A DNA stretch of 64,000 nt from positions 792,117 to 856,116 of the forward strand of contig CM055093.1 in NCBI GenBank assembly GCA_029204225.1, read 5' to 3'. The notes beneath the pieces are model-generated. The model searched no databases. It saw only the letters and a program-made list of their open reading frames with translations, and was not told the origin of the DNA. Made by a program: the position numbers and the translations under genes. Positions 34,685 through 45,295 of the stretch are shown here, piece after piece (positions within the stretch are counted from its first letter, which is position 1; each line of letters opens with the position of its first letter). The stretch is from Diphasiastrum complanatum (lineage: Eukaryota; Streptophyta; Lycopodiopsida; Lycopodiales; Lycopodiaceae).

Positions 34685-34689
34685 CCCGT

Positions 34690-36373
34690 TGTCTTAACTA
34701 CTGGTGCTATCTACAGATTGGATAGTATATTGATTGATCTTGGAGTATGATCATATGAAGAAGACATTCCATGCAGAACTGCCTGCTTTATACTCATAGC
34801 TATCTGGCTTTCTAACTGCATATTCTATTTGAATGCAATGGACAGACTATCTCAAATATTGTTGCTCTAACTGCAACAGACATCAATACTACTGATCTGA
34901 TGGACAAAGGTGTATGTTGCTTGCTCGCTGCCCATCTCTCACATATACAAACAACCAGCCTTCGCTGCTGATGCTATCTACCTCCCACGACGCTTCACTA
35001 TCCCTCTGAGGCCAGTCCTTCCTCTCCCTCTCTCCTTATTCCAACCCCTTCTCCATCGTTGAGTTGCTTCCTCCCTTCCTCCAGCGATACCTCTCCTATT
35101 CTCTCCTCACCTGCTCTCTAGAACTGCGCTTCCCATCTGCGTTCTGTCCACCCCCTCCTCTTCAAAATCTATCCCTACCCTGCCTGTGCTCTCCATTCCT
35201 CCTGCGATCCCTCTCTGCTATCGCGCTCCCTCTCTCTCCCTCACCTGAGATCCCTCTTCCCTCATTGTTGCGCTCCAGCACTCAGCCTCCCTCCTTTCTT
35301 CTTGTTTCAAAAATCTCTTTTAGTGAAAGAGATCACCCGACAAAGATTTAAGATGGGAATCGGCAGGCTGGAAATAAAGTGAATGAGCCACAAAAATGAA
35401 GATATTAAAGAACCGGATGCCTGTTGAAGAAAAGACCTTAGCCTATGGACAGTCTCTTGAAACTTAAGTCAGAGTAAAAAGACTGAGGTAATTTTAATTG
35501 CTCATCTCTGTTTTGACTCATGTCTTAATTCACTTCATAATACATATAGAAGATGAGTAAATGTTATTCAGTGTATTATTTTAATGATTATGAATGGAAT
35601 TAAAGAATGGAATCTGATTAGTCTATTTATACTAAATGTGTAATGCAGTAAAAGATGACTAATGGATTTACCTTCTGCAGTAAGAAATATAGTTTTACAG
35701 TCAGTAATAATTCATTGAGTTACTGTCTGAGGTAAAAAACAGTCAACATAAAATAAATTTCAGTTTCTGTTTTGGTTTACCGAATATGCTCTATGCTTAA
35801 CAAACATAATGGCAATTTACAAGCATAATAAATCCCATATTGCTAATCCATTGAAAAACATGGAAAAGCTACCGCTCAAAGTGGTTGAAAAACACCATTA
35901 GAGCTATATATATATATATTATATATTTCCAAAACCACATACATTATCATGATAAAACCATTCAAAAAGATGTTCAAGCTTTCGTAGATAAATCATGGCA
36001 ATTGCATCAAAGATTGAATAAAATTAAGTTTGCTTGATTGGAGAGAATACAAGAATTAGTAAATGAAAAACATTTATATCATTGAAAAGATTATATGAGA
36101 TGGATTACTTATGAGGTGAATGGGTTCAAACTTAAGTTACCTTCTAGTATAATTTATGGCAATATTAGAACTAGAAACCCAATGACTGGCTTCATAATCA
36201 TACAAAACCCCGCTATAGTGTTATGAACACTATTAAGCAACACACCAAATGTACCACAGTGAGATATCCTTGCTACTGGTTCATGACATTGAATCTAATC
36301 TGAATTCACAAATTTTCTCTCGATTCAAACATTGTTGCACTCACAATAAAGTCGGTTGTTTTGTTTCAATGCA
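34690..36373 (+). other. RLX remainder and TNP2 gap sequence
   Basis: No gene is seen. The first part continues RLX or its flank after the RLC-2 insertion. A pyrimidine-rich stretch (about 34985-35310, many ctccct and ctctcc strings) gives a Leu/Pro/Ser open frame that I regard as compositional. The rest is AT-rich and runs to an acceptor-like tttcaatgcag directly before the resumed TNP2 coding. Confidence 0.4.
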
Positions 36374-37060
36374 GGGCTCTCAACGAGTGGCTACAATGCA
36401 TGTCCCTTTTGTGGCGAGAATTTGCAAGCACGTCACTCACAACATCTACAAAATATGGTTTATGAGGGACACACTCGATACCCACCACCCAATCACCCTA
36501 TGCATGCGGGACTTGTTGGTCAACGTCCCCACACCATGAAGGTACAACACATAATATTTGGGCCAATATTCAATGTCATTTACTCTTTTAATAGTTCATC
36601 TATTTAAATATGATCTAGTGATAATTTTCTCAATTAAATGTGTGTGCTTGTTTCTTAACGTAGCAGGCAAGTTATTGGCTTCAAATTTGGAGATACAATC
36701 AAGGTCTAGGGCGACCCCCTCCTGGAATGAAGAGGTCATCAATATTTCATGAACTTCCATATTTGAAGAAATTGTTGATAAACCATCTTTTGGACCCGAT
36801 GAACATATTGAAAAATTTGGGGAGCACAATTTGGGAGCACTTAACTGGTGCCAAAGATATAAAAAAGACGCACAAGATGACTTAAAAGAAGTGGAAAAGA
36901 TGGCTGATTTATGGCCACAAATGGTAGGGAATTCAATTGTCCTCCCGAGGCTCCATTGATTTTCTCACGGAGAGAAGAGGCGATTGTAAAGAAGGCAATA
37001 GCCTCATTTCAAACTTCGACAAGACACATGCGATGCCTAAAGGGTACCTTCACAAGGGAC
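36374..37060 (+). pseudogene. CACTA TNP2 transposase, 3' part (DTC-1)
   Basis: Coding resumes with GLSTSGYNACPFCGEN, the TNP2 segment that should follow NDFPGYN at 18820, and continues through YEGHTRYPPPNHPM. After an intron-like interruption (gt at 36541 to a cag near 36667) it gives GMKRSSIFHELPYLKKLL and DPMNILKNL (the position of the HNLDVMHIEKN motif usual in this family). A degraded stretch with several stops follows (KKTRQDDLKEVEKMADLWPQ). It ends at 37060, where a tgttgga LTR begins. With 17344-18820 it forms one gene interrupted by about 17.5 kb. Confidence 0.75.
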
Positions 37061-38174
37061 TGTTGGATTTATTCCCCCTAGCTCTCCTAAATCCCATTTT
37101 AATCTGCCTCCATACATGCTGCATATTTACTAACGTTGTCACGTAGTCTGCATATTTACATGCAGATTTGCACAGACGAAGAAAAGGCGAAAGAATCGTG
37201 ACACTGTGTTTCTACAAAGTTTAAGGTGACAGGCTAAAAGGGGACACTATCTTACAAAATGCCAAAAGTGCCCTAAAAGCTAAGGCACCCTGTAAATCTT
37301 ATCCTAAGGCCATTCGTAAGAGTCACGCACTTTTTGCATCATCACCAACATTCATTTCAACACTGGCTAGCGTCGCGCCCTTTTCACGCTCACCCCATGC
37401 AGTTGTGCTAACAGATTGGACAATGATTGCAGCCACCCATGATCTCCTACAGACAGCACATCCACTCTGTACTTTCACATCTGCACACCTGTAATATTAT
37501 GTAATATATATATACTGGACACCATTCATGTAAAAGATGATGAAGAGAGCAGAAAAAGACGACATAAACAAAGTAGATCCCTGAGCATTGATTTTTCATT
37601 TTGTCAAAATTAAGGTTTAATTCCTTTTTACAGATTGAAATAAGCTTTCTAGGGCACGCGGTTTTGTCCGCTATTGTATTGTGCTCTACCACATTATTGA
37701 CATGTATACATGATATACTTAATCTGATATAGTTCATTGTTCAGCGTTCAGATCTATGTTAATATTGTTATGCTTATCATTCATTATGTCTGATCTTTCT
37801 AATTATTCTTACTGGTAATAGACGATTAACATTTAGTCTTGTCTTTCGCGAATCATTCGCGACTAATTGTCAGTCGAGCACTGTCTAGCTCTTCACGAAT
37901 CATTCGCGACATATAATTTGTCTTGCTATTCGTGACAAATTATTCTTCCGGCGCTTCATCTATTGATGTTTGGCTACATAATCTAGAATGACCGTGATTT
38001 CTATCACTAAAGTTCTGTCATTTTGATAGGCGTAGTCAAGCTTATGGAGAGAGTCGTATAGTTCATTCCGCTGCGCACGAACATTTTCTATTCGAGTTTG
38101 TTTCTCATTCATTTCTTGTTCGAGTTCATTTCTCGTTCATGTTCATCATAAATTCTTCCCCTCTCTCTCCAACA
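37061..38174 (+). repeat. RLC-4 5' LTR (start inferred)
   Basis: 1114 bp between tgttgga and ccaaca, with a tatatatata run near 37503. Near 37846-37940 there are repeats of the type ttcgcgaatcattcgcgac, themselves palindromic. The 3' end is fixed by the primer site; the 5' end by the loss of TNP2 similarity and the complementary tips. Confidence 0.6.
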
Positions 38175-38186
38175 TGGTATCAGAGC
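38175..38186 (+). promoter_or_regulatory. RLC-4 primer-binding site
   Basis: tggtatcagagc immediately after ctccaaca, the initiator Met-tRNA type. Confidence 0.9.
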
Positions 38187-38325
38187 TATTTTCATAGCTT
38201 GATAAGCTTCCACAGTACAAGACTCTACTAGCCAATAGAGTAATGGTTTTCTTGTTCTGTAAATATTAGATTTTCATACTTAAGTCACTGATAGTTTCTC
38301 CTATCACTTAGACTAAGTCTTCCAC

Positions 38326-40075
38326 ATGGATTCCCAAGGAAAAGCCAGTCCTATCATGGACAAGCTTGATGGAGCCAATTACCATCTCTGGAATTTAAGA
38401 TGAACTGTACTAATGGCAAAAAAATTGTACGTCGTTGTTATAGGTGCAGAAGAGAAACCCAAAGCGGACGATGCGACAATCGCTAGTGGAAACTGAAGGA
38501 CGGAAAAGCTTTCATTCTGATCATCCTCAACATCACGGATACCCATATCGGCCATGTATCCAAGGCTCAGACATCGAAAGAAGTCTGGGACATCTTGAGC
38601 ACACTATACGAAGTGCGAGATATAGCTTCTAAGCTACATCTCAGCAAGAAATTCTACTCCCTCAAGATGACGAATGGTGATTCTCTGCAGAATCACATTA
38701 ATCAATTCAAGAACCTGCTAATACAAATGGCCACTGTCGAATCTGTCATAGACGATCAAGATGCAGTGATGCAACTGCCTACAAGCTTGCCAAGTTCTTA
38801 CGACAGTTGGGTGATGATCATCACGACACATCCAGAATTGACTCTTTCGAGGGTCATTACTATGTTGTTGCAGGAAGACACGCGAAGGAACAAAGCCTCG
38901 AGTTCCTTAGCTGATTCTCATGCCTTGTACACCAACAAGAGCACGACAAAGCAGAAGAAGAAAAAAGGCCCGAAGCAGTCAAAGCCAGACCAGAAACCAG
39001 CTCAGCACAAGGAACAGTCAAATCCGCAGACAAAGAAGAAGCTATTTTGCAAATACTACAAACGAAACAACCACGAAATACAAGACTGCCGCATACTTCA
39101 AGCAAAGAACAACAACAAAGGGCAGTCGAATCAAGTGGCGAATGCAGCTGCAGAAGCTCCACAGCCTATTCAAGAAACGAATCATGATGTCTTCATGACC
39201 AACCATCAAGGAGCATCTGGCGATAGTTCTTGGTTCCAGGATTCCGGAGCCACTCAGCACATGACTAGCCTCATTGGTTGTTTCGAGTCCTATACACCTT
39301 ACAGTACTCAGAAATTTGTTCACCTTGGCAACAATAGCACACAAGCTATTAAAGGTGAAGGCACTGTAAGATTATGCTTTGCAAATGATCAGTCTAAGCT
39401 ACTCTTTAAAGTCCTGCATGTACCAAAGTTATCTACGAATCTGCTCTCTGTAAGCAGAATCATAGATCTAGGACATAGAGTAGAATTTGAATGTGATCAG
39501 TGTAAAGGAGTTGATAGGACAGGCAAGATCCTAGCACTCGGAAAGAGACATGGATACTTGTATAAATTAAGTCATTGCTTTTCTGCCTCTAGTCAGGCTC
39601 TCAGTACTTCAATTCATTCAAATAAAGGTTTACTTTGGCATTGTAGACTTGGTCATTTAAATCATGCTATTGTACAACGAATGTCTAGACAATCTATTGT
39701 TCTTGATCTCGACTATCCTCGCGAAAAAATCGACTTACCTGTCTGTCAAGACTGTCTAGTTGGTAAACAGACTAGGAAACCATTTAAGTCAAGCCATCAG
39801 CATGTTGCTAGAGGTTTACTAGACGTTGTACATTCAGATATTTGTGGCCCGATGAAAAATCCTTCGCTGAAGGATGCCAAGTATTTTATAACCTTTATTG
39901 ACAAATTCTCCAAAAGGACGATGGTGTATTTCATAAAGAAGAAATCAGAAGCCTTCGACTGCTTCAGAATCTTCAAGGAGCATGCAAAAAAGAGACTGAA
40001 AGGACAATCAAGGCCCTAAGGTCAGACAACGGTGGAGAATACATCTCTGTCGAGTTTAAGTAGTACTGCCAAAGC
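38326..40075 (+). pseudogene. RLC-4 Gag-protease-integrase pseudogene
   Basis: It starts ATG at 38326 (MDKLDGANYHLW shortly after) and is broken by frameshifts before 38595. A 474-codon open stretch follows: UBN2-type Gag (SKKFYSLKMTNGDSL; LPSSYDSWV), a zinc knuckle in which the second Cys is Tyr (CKYYKRNNHEIQDC), protease (WFQDSGATQHMT), integrase zinc domain (HCRLGHLNH; CQDCLVGKQ), first catalytic Asp in HSDICGPM and FIDKFSKRTMVYF. A frameshift precedes LRSDNGGEY, which holds the second Asp, and a TAG follows soon after. RT and RNase H of this element are absent. Confidence 0.85.
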
Positions 40076-40087
40076 CAAGGCATTGAG

Positions 40088-41010
40088 CGTTGGGTTGAAG
40101 AATTCACTGGCCGCTTTCCAAAAGGTCATGACTAAGGCCTTTTATCATTATCTAGACCATTTTATGAAAAATTTCCTAGCTGATTTTTCTTTGTATGGAG
40201 ATGTTAATGATCATTGGATTATTTGGAGAAGTGTTTCCAACAAAGTTATGAATATGGCATTAGCCTTAATCCAGACAAATGTACTTTCTGTGTGAGAAGC
40301 GGAGTGTTGTTGGGATAGATCATTTTCAAAGATGGTTTATCTATTGATCCAGCAAAAATTGAAGTCTTAAAGAATATGCATTTTCCAAAGTCAACAAAAG
40401 AAATGCAAACGTTCTTAGGAATGACAGGGTATCATCGAAGATACATACATGCATATTCCGATAGGACCCATGTTCTATATGAAGTCCTTAAAAAAGGCGC
40501 AATATACAAAGTAACTATTAGACGCTATAAGGCGTTTAAGGAACTGGTGGATGCGTTAGTCAATGCACCTATACTTCGACCACCAGATTGGAGAAAACCA
40601 TTCCATGTGCATTGTGATGCTTCTTAGGTGGTTGTTGGGTGCGTGTTAGCACAACCGGGTGAGGAGAAAGGTGTGAGGAGAAAGGTTACGACCATCCCAT
40701 TGGAAAGATTCATATCTTGGGGGAGTGATGTTACATATCACTGGCCACCAAGAAATATCTACCAAGAAATATCTGACTTCTTTCCGACAGAAGCATTTAA
40801 CAAGCAGCAGGATTACAAAAAAGGTCTATGTCAACCAGCAGCATTAGGAGCCTTGGGGAGATGGATGAATCAAATCATTTTCGGACGACACACCGATCAG
40901 GACATTTCGGTCAAGAATTTTACAGTGATTCAGACTGGTTTGCATGGAGCACCATTCCCAAAGGGTAGAATTGCACACTTCTCCAGGTTAAGACTGATTC
41001 CCAATTCATA
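40088..41010 (+). pseudogene. Gypsy RT fragment fused to copia sequence
   Basis: From 40090 the sequence reads GLKNSLAAFQKVM, the gypsy RT fingers/palm. It continues through HFMKNFLADFSLYGDV (the YxDD box reads FLADF, so a catalytic Asp is lost), MHFPKSTKEMQTFLGMTGYH and WRKPFHVHCDAS. The TAG at 40625-40627 follows, then VVVGCVLAQPGEEK. Beyond about 40680 the frame stays open (to 41008) but no longer resembles RNase H. The copia-to-gypsy switch has no LTR or duplication at its edge, so it is a recombination or template-switch junction. It is a sister of 16678-17047. Confidence 0.8.
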
Positions 41011-41039
41011 GCATCTTTAGAAACATCTTTCCAAATAAT

Positions 41040-41645
41040 CCAAATGATTATCAGCATCCCCATTAATACAAAAAACGTCTAAGAAAATTTTCATAAATCT
41101 ATCTAGGTAATCATAAAAGGCCTTCATCATCACCTTTTGAAAAGTAGTTGGTGAATTCTTCAGTCCAAATGACATCACTTTATATGCGTAAGCTCCTCAA
41201 TCTGTAATGAAAGCTATTTTTTCTCTATCCTTATCAGCAATTTGTATCTAGTTATATTCACTAAAGCCATCCAGAAAACTATACAATTGATGCCCTACAA
41301 TTTCCCCTAGAATTGGCTCTGTCAATGGCAACAAAAAATGATCCTTTATGGAGGAGTTAAGTTTGTGGTAGTCTATGCAAACCACAAATTCCCATTTTTT
41401 TTTGGCACAATGATGATAAGACTTAACCACGATGTATTATCTATAGCATAAATAAATCCCACCTTCACTAGTTTCTCAATTTCCACTCTACCCCATCTGC
41501 GTGCTTTGGTTTCATCCAATATCTTTGTTGGTCTAGCATCAATAGTAACATCAATTGTATGCTGGTAGACCTCTTTTGGTACACCTCATAATTCATCGTA
41601 AGACCATGCAAAGCCAACCTTATACCTCTTGAACAACCAATCTGC
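41040..41645 (-). pseudogene. Antisense gypsy RT fragment
   Basis: Reading the minus strand in several frames gives FAWSYDEL, GVPKEVYQHTIDVTIDA, RRWGRVEIEKLVKVGFIYAI, IIIVPKKNGN, CIDYHKLN and SFLDGFSEYN (palm motif A). YKVMSFGLKNSPTTFQKVM follows. This is the 5' half of a Ty3-gypsy RT, opposite in orientation to the neighbouring fragment and full of frameshifts. Confidence 0.75.
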
Positions 41646-41664
41646 CAACATTCTTGAAGGTCAT

Positions 41665-41975
41665 AAAAATGCAGATTGGATAGGAGATATCGACACCCAA
41701 AGATCGACTTCTGGATTTGTATTCTTATTTAATCAAGGCCCAATCTCATGGAACAACAAAAAATAGACATCATTAGCATTATCATCAACTGAATCAGAAT
41801 ACATAGCTACCACAAATGCTACCAAAGAGGCAATATGGCTGAGGAATCTACTAGCAGATATTGACCTTGCTTAGCTACAGCCAACAATCATATACCGTGA
41901 TAATCAAAGCACTAGTTCTTCTATGGCTTCTAATGGTTCAACAAAGTACATCATGGTTTGGTTTGATCTATCATT
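41665..41975 (+). pseudogene. Copia RNase H fragment
   Basis: The plus strand encodes DWIGDIDTQRSTSGFVF, QGPISWNNKK, LALSSTESEYIATTNATKEA and YRDNQST, the copia RNase H motifs in order, with stops and one frameshift. It could be the distant 3' remnant of RLC-4 or an unrelated element. Confidence 0.8.
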
Positions 41976-43605
41976 GGGGGCTCTCCAAGCAGCAGGGTCA
42001 AATGCCCACGACTACTTTTCCTAAGTCCTAATCTATTAGCCAATTTTTGGACACAATAAATCGGCTAAATTAGAAAGAAAAATAGCGAGTTGTTTTATCA
42101 GTTGTGTAGAAATGTGCTACATATCTTATGTGACCTGCAAAAATTTCGGCCTGTATAGCCATAGCCAAAGGGGTCCCAGTCCGCCGCCTGAATGGACTAT
42201 ATCGATGTAATTTTTGTAAATTGGCCTTAGAATGGCATTAGTAATTATTGTATTTTCTTAGGCATCCTTAGTTTCTACGAGATGCCCACTAATGTAACCT
42301 TGTTGTTAAGAATCAAATTTGATCTTATATGTTTTTATTTTAAGCTCAAAATGTAGTATTGTAATTAACTATATATATCTTCAGTTAACTAGGATTTACA
42401 GTTTTTGGTTGTTATCGAGACGTGACCCACTATCGACATATCGGTCGGGCACTGATCCCGTAGACGGCTACTTGGGTTAGCCGGGGAGCGACACATAGGA
42501 AAAATTAGCCTGTATAGAGTTATATATAGTATATGTTGTCTCGAGTTTGTTGGTCGAATTTGGCCATGTTGGGCCTGACCTTAGTGGCCAATTTAGGAGA
42601 CCTGTCCTTGCAAACAGTTGGTGTATTTACTATATGTATAGTTTTAACTTTGTAATACAAAGCTTTTGTTGTGCCATTTTTGAGAGCTTGTGAGGAGTGT
42701 GCACAACGGGGCTTGCATGGGTATGCAAAAAGCAATGATAGATAGCCATGGCAATTTACAGGATCAAATATGGTTAAAAATGGAGGAAATTTGGGAAATT
42801 TCAGTTTTGTGGGGTGTTGACAGATTTCTCGGAAAATCAGCCTGTTTAGAGTCGATGCTGCACCAAATTGGAAGCTGCAAATTGCATTTGAAAGGTAGAG
42901 GTAGGGCGACCTCTGTGAGACAGGTAACTGCAAGAAGAAATCTCAGAAAGAGATTTACAAAAGCTCTAGAATCCCTCTCATTCCAAAAGCTAGGGTTTAC
43001 AGGTGAAAAAGTGTGGATCTTTCATTGTAGGTGGTTGTTTTTGAAGCTGTGAAAGGCTGATGGTGGGCGCTCTAGTGCTAGCATGAGAATCCCTAGTGGC
43101 CATGGATGGCATAGAGGAAGCAGGAGCGCTGGATCAGTTCTTTGGAGGGCGGCCATTGCTAGCAAAACCCTTGCAAGGAGGCCATAGTAAAGGGAGAGAG
43201 GAGAAGAACGTGGAAGAGCACGGACAGCTCGCACGCAACCAAGAAGGGCAGGCCCATAGCGCTCCGGAGGGCATAGCAGCTGCAGGAACTTTTTTCGGTG
43301 TGCATATGGAGTGCAAGTCATCAGATTCGGATCCTTGATGATGGACGGCTAAGATCGATTTTTCAGGGAGAAATCCGGGCCATTCGATGTGCAAAGACCA
43401 TTAGATATGGTTGAAAGGCCCATGAAGAAATGAAGGGCAAAATAGCCTTCATTTTTATTTTAAAATTTTCAGAGTGAAATGGGTTAAAGGGACCTGCCAT
43501 TTAGAATGGCTATTCTTCATTAAAAAAACTTTAGATTGAAGTTTTAGTTCAAAATACAAGGGATACTATTTATAATAGTTAAAAAAAAAACTACAGAAAA
43601 CTAAT
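41976..43605. other. Intergenic, no gene seen
   Basis: No supported coding. The stretch 42140-42250 (ggcctgtatagccatagcc, ggggtcccagt, aaattggccttagaat) is repeated in opposite orientation at 63780-63880, so part of it is a dispersed repeat. Overlapping open frames on both strands at 42520-43390 are not supported by any motif. Confidence 0.45.
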
Positions 43606-43995
43606 TTTGCCATGCGTGGCACTACCTCGTGTGGCAAATTTCCAAAGTAAATCTCCAAAGTGTGGTATTTTGATATCGCCACGTGTGGCAATAAAGAAAG
43701 CCAACTCCCTGGAATTTTCTTTGGAGAATTGCCACACGTGGCAAATCTCCAAAGATACATGTCACATGATAATTGGTTAAATGACAGCCGTACGTGGCAC
43801 TTCCATGCATGGCTATGCCACGCTGACACATTTTGGTGCTCATTTTTTGAATTCTAAGTTTAAAACAATTTGAAAAATTAAACTTTGTTTTCGGACCCCA
43901 CCTCCAGCCTGGATTTCACTAACAGGGTCCCCGAAATTTTTTTGGCATGGATGTGCCACATGTGGCAGTGCCACGTGTGGATGTGCCACGCTTAC
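43606..43995. repeat. Cluster of GCCACACGTGGC-like palindromes
   Basis: Within 390 bp there are many copies and half-copies of a gccac[ac]gtggc motif. Examples are cgtggc 43614, tcgtgtggcaaa 43628, gccacgtgtggcaa 43678, gccacacgtggcaaa 43730, tacgtggcac 43790, gccacatgtggc 43955 and gccacgtgtgga 43970. A repeated tctccaaag accompanies them (43650-43760), so the region is a degenerate tandem or inverted array around a G-box core. No gene is apparent in it. Confidence 0.65.
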
Positions 43996-44251
43996 CACCT
44001 CCCATATTCTCCCACGTGACCTAGGGAGCATAACATTCTTCTGTTTTCATTCTTCTCTCTTAGTGAGCGACTATTCTCTCATAGCGGGCGATTGTTCTCT
44101 GATAGCAAGCTCTTTCACTGTGATAAATCGTCCGGGAGATTCTAAGGAGATGGCCATGTATTTTGGAGAATAGAATGTTTTGATTCCTTAAAGATGCTTT
44201 AGCCATATAAGATTACTTTAGTTGAGAATAGTTCGATATTCAGTAATAAAC

Positions 44252-44455
44252 GCAACTTTTATTCACTAACTTGACATTTAGGCCCTGCGACATTAAAAGT
44301 ACCGCAAAAAGACCTAAAGTCCTTTTATTAACTTTTAACTGATCAATCAAATAGCTATGTGATCATCGGGTTGGACTTACACATGCAGGGTGCCAAATCT
44401 CTCTCACTTATTAACTAGGGTTAGGGTTGCCTTGGGATCTGCAAACCCTCCAACA
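44252..44455 (-). repeat. RLG-1 3' LTR remnant
   Basis: About 204 bp matching 51735-51936 (attcactaacttgacatttagg, ggttggact, gggttagggttgccttggg, ccctccaaca) with scattered substitutions. Sequence to the left is unrelated, so the rest of the LTR was lost. Confidence 0.85.
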
Positions 44456-44505
44456 ATATTTTTCACCAAAACTGGTGGCGGTCCCACGACACCTGCAATA
44501 TGCAG

Positions 44506-45295
44506 TTATTGGGGACTTTTATTGGCTTCGCGCCGAATCTTAATTAAATGATACTGCACCTTCTCCATAAAGTCAAGGCGTGCAGTATTGAAATCCAAAT
44601 TATGCGGCAGGAAACAACGGTGGGCTCCGGCAATCCACTTGGAAGTTGTCCATGAGGTGAAGCGAGATTCCCAAGAGCCTCCCATCATAGCCACATGGAA
44701 ATATAGTCGAGCAATTGGCAGCTGATCTTTAATTTGCTCTGAGGCCATCGGCTCATTTGGATCAAATTCCAGGGTAGGAAGGCAATCGTCCCATTTGGTT
44801 GCCACTGACGCCAACAGAGTTAGACATTTTGCAAACATTGCCGATTGTCGCACCGTTGGATTCGGAGAGTGGACATGTGAGGTCAATGTATGGCTTGATG
44901 GCTTGTTTGGCGTGCTTGTGATTGGGTGAGGCTTGCATACCGGATGAGATTCCCATAGCTGCAAGTGCGGCCTCAGTGACGCGCACCTTGTGTGTGGCTC
45001 CTTGGAAGGTGATGTAAAACTTGGATTTCTCTTCCTTCCACGTACTGAAGGCAAGAGTGATGAAATCCATATTGATGCGTCCCGAAAAGGCTCTCTCATG
45101 AATACCCATTGCAGTAAGTAGAGGCTCCGCAAGGGTCATCCACTGAGTGACCATGCTTGTGCTAGGAAGAATCATGATGTCCGTTGCAGATGGGACATCA
45201 CGATGGATAGTATAGCGCGGAGACTGGGAAGTATCGGTAGAAGACATGATGATCATAAAGGAATTATAACCACGTGAGAGTGTATTAGAAGGCAA
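44506..45295 (-). pseudogene. RLG-1 extra ORF downstream of pol
   Basis: Two overlapping antisense frames join into one likely protein. The first (45295 to about 44830) has PSTSMVTQWMTLAEPLL, SKFYITFQGATHKVRV and EAALAAMGIS. After a frameshift near 44820-44840 it continues with LASVATKWDDCLPTLEFD, QLPIARLYFHVAMMGG, TSKWIAGAHRCFLPHNLDF and a basic C-terminus. It sits where Athila elements carry an env-like or accessory ORF. No signal peptide, membrane segment or known domain is evident, so I leave its function open. Confidence 0.5.

Larger units (their letters stand above)
24913..34689 (+). mobile_element. RLC-2: copia element with gag-protease only
   Basis: The LTRs are 24918-25737 and 33866-34684, flanked by the 5-bp duplication cccgt (24913-24917 and 34685-34689). 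By eye the LTRs differ at about 14 positions plus one indel over ~820 bp. The primer site is at 25738. The interior encodes one 502-codon Gag-protease frame that jumps to a scrap of integrase. RT and RNase H are absent. RLC-3 (28046-33452) is inserted in it antisense. Without RLC-3 the element would be about 4.4 kb. The short non-coding piece 33453-33865 precedes the 3' LTR. Confidence 0.9.
37061..40089 (+). mobile_element. RLC-4: copia element, 5' LTR and gag-integrase part
   Basis: The probable LTR starts tgttggattt at 37061, where TNP2 similarity ends, and stops at ctccaaca (38174). A perfect primer site follows. The interior encodes Gag, protease and integrase up to just past the second catalytic Asp. 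It then switches abruptly to gypsy RT sequence near 40088. No 3' LTR is seen. The Gag and protease belong to a different copia lineage from RLC-1/2/3/5. Frameshifts and stops show it is dead. Confidence 0.75.

Noticed and set aside
35064-35351. Leu/Pro/Ser-rich 95-codon frame
   Set aside because: It lies in a pyrimidine-rich stretch and its composition follows directly from the base bias; no motif.
42520-43394. Clustered open frames on both strands
   Set aside because: They overlap antisense, have no recognisable motif and no consistent gene structure.
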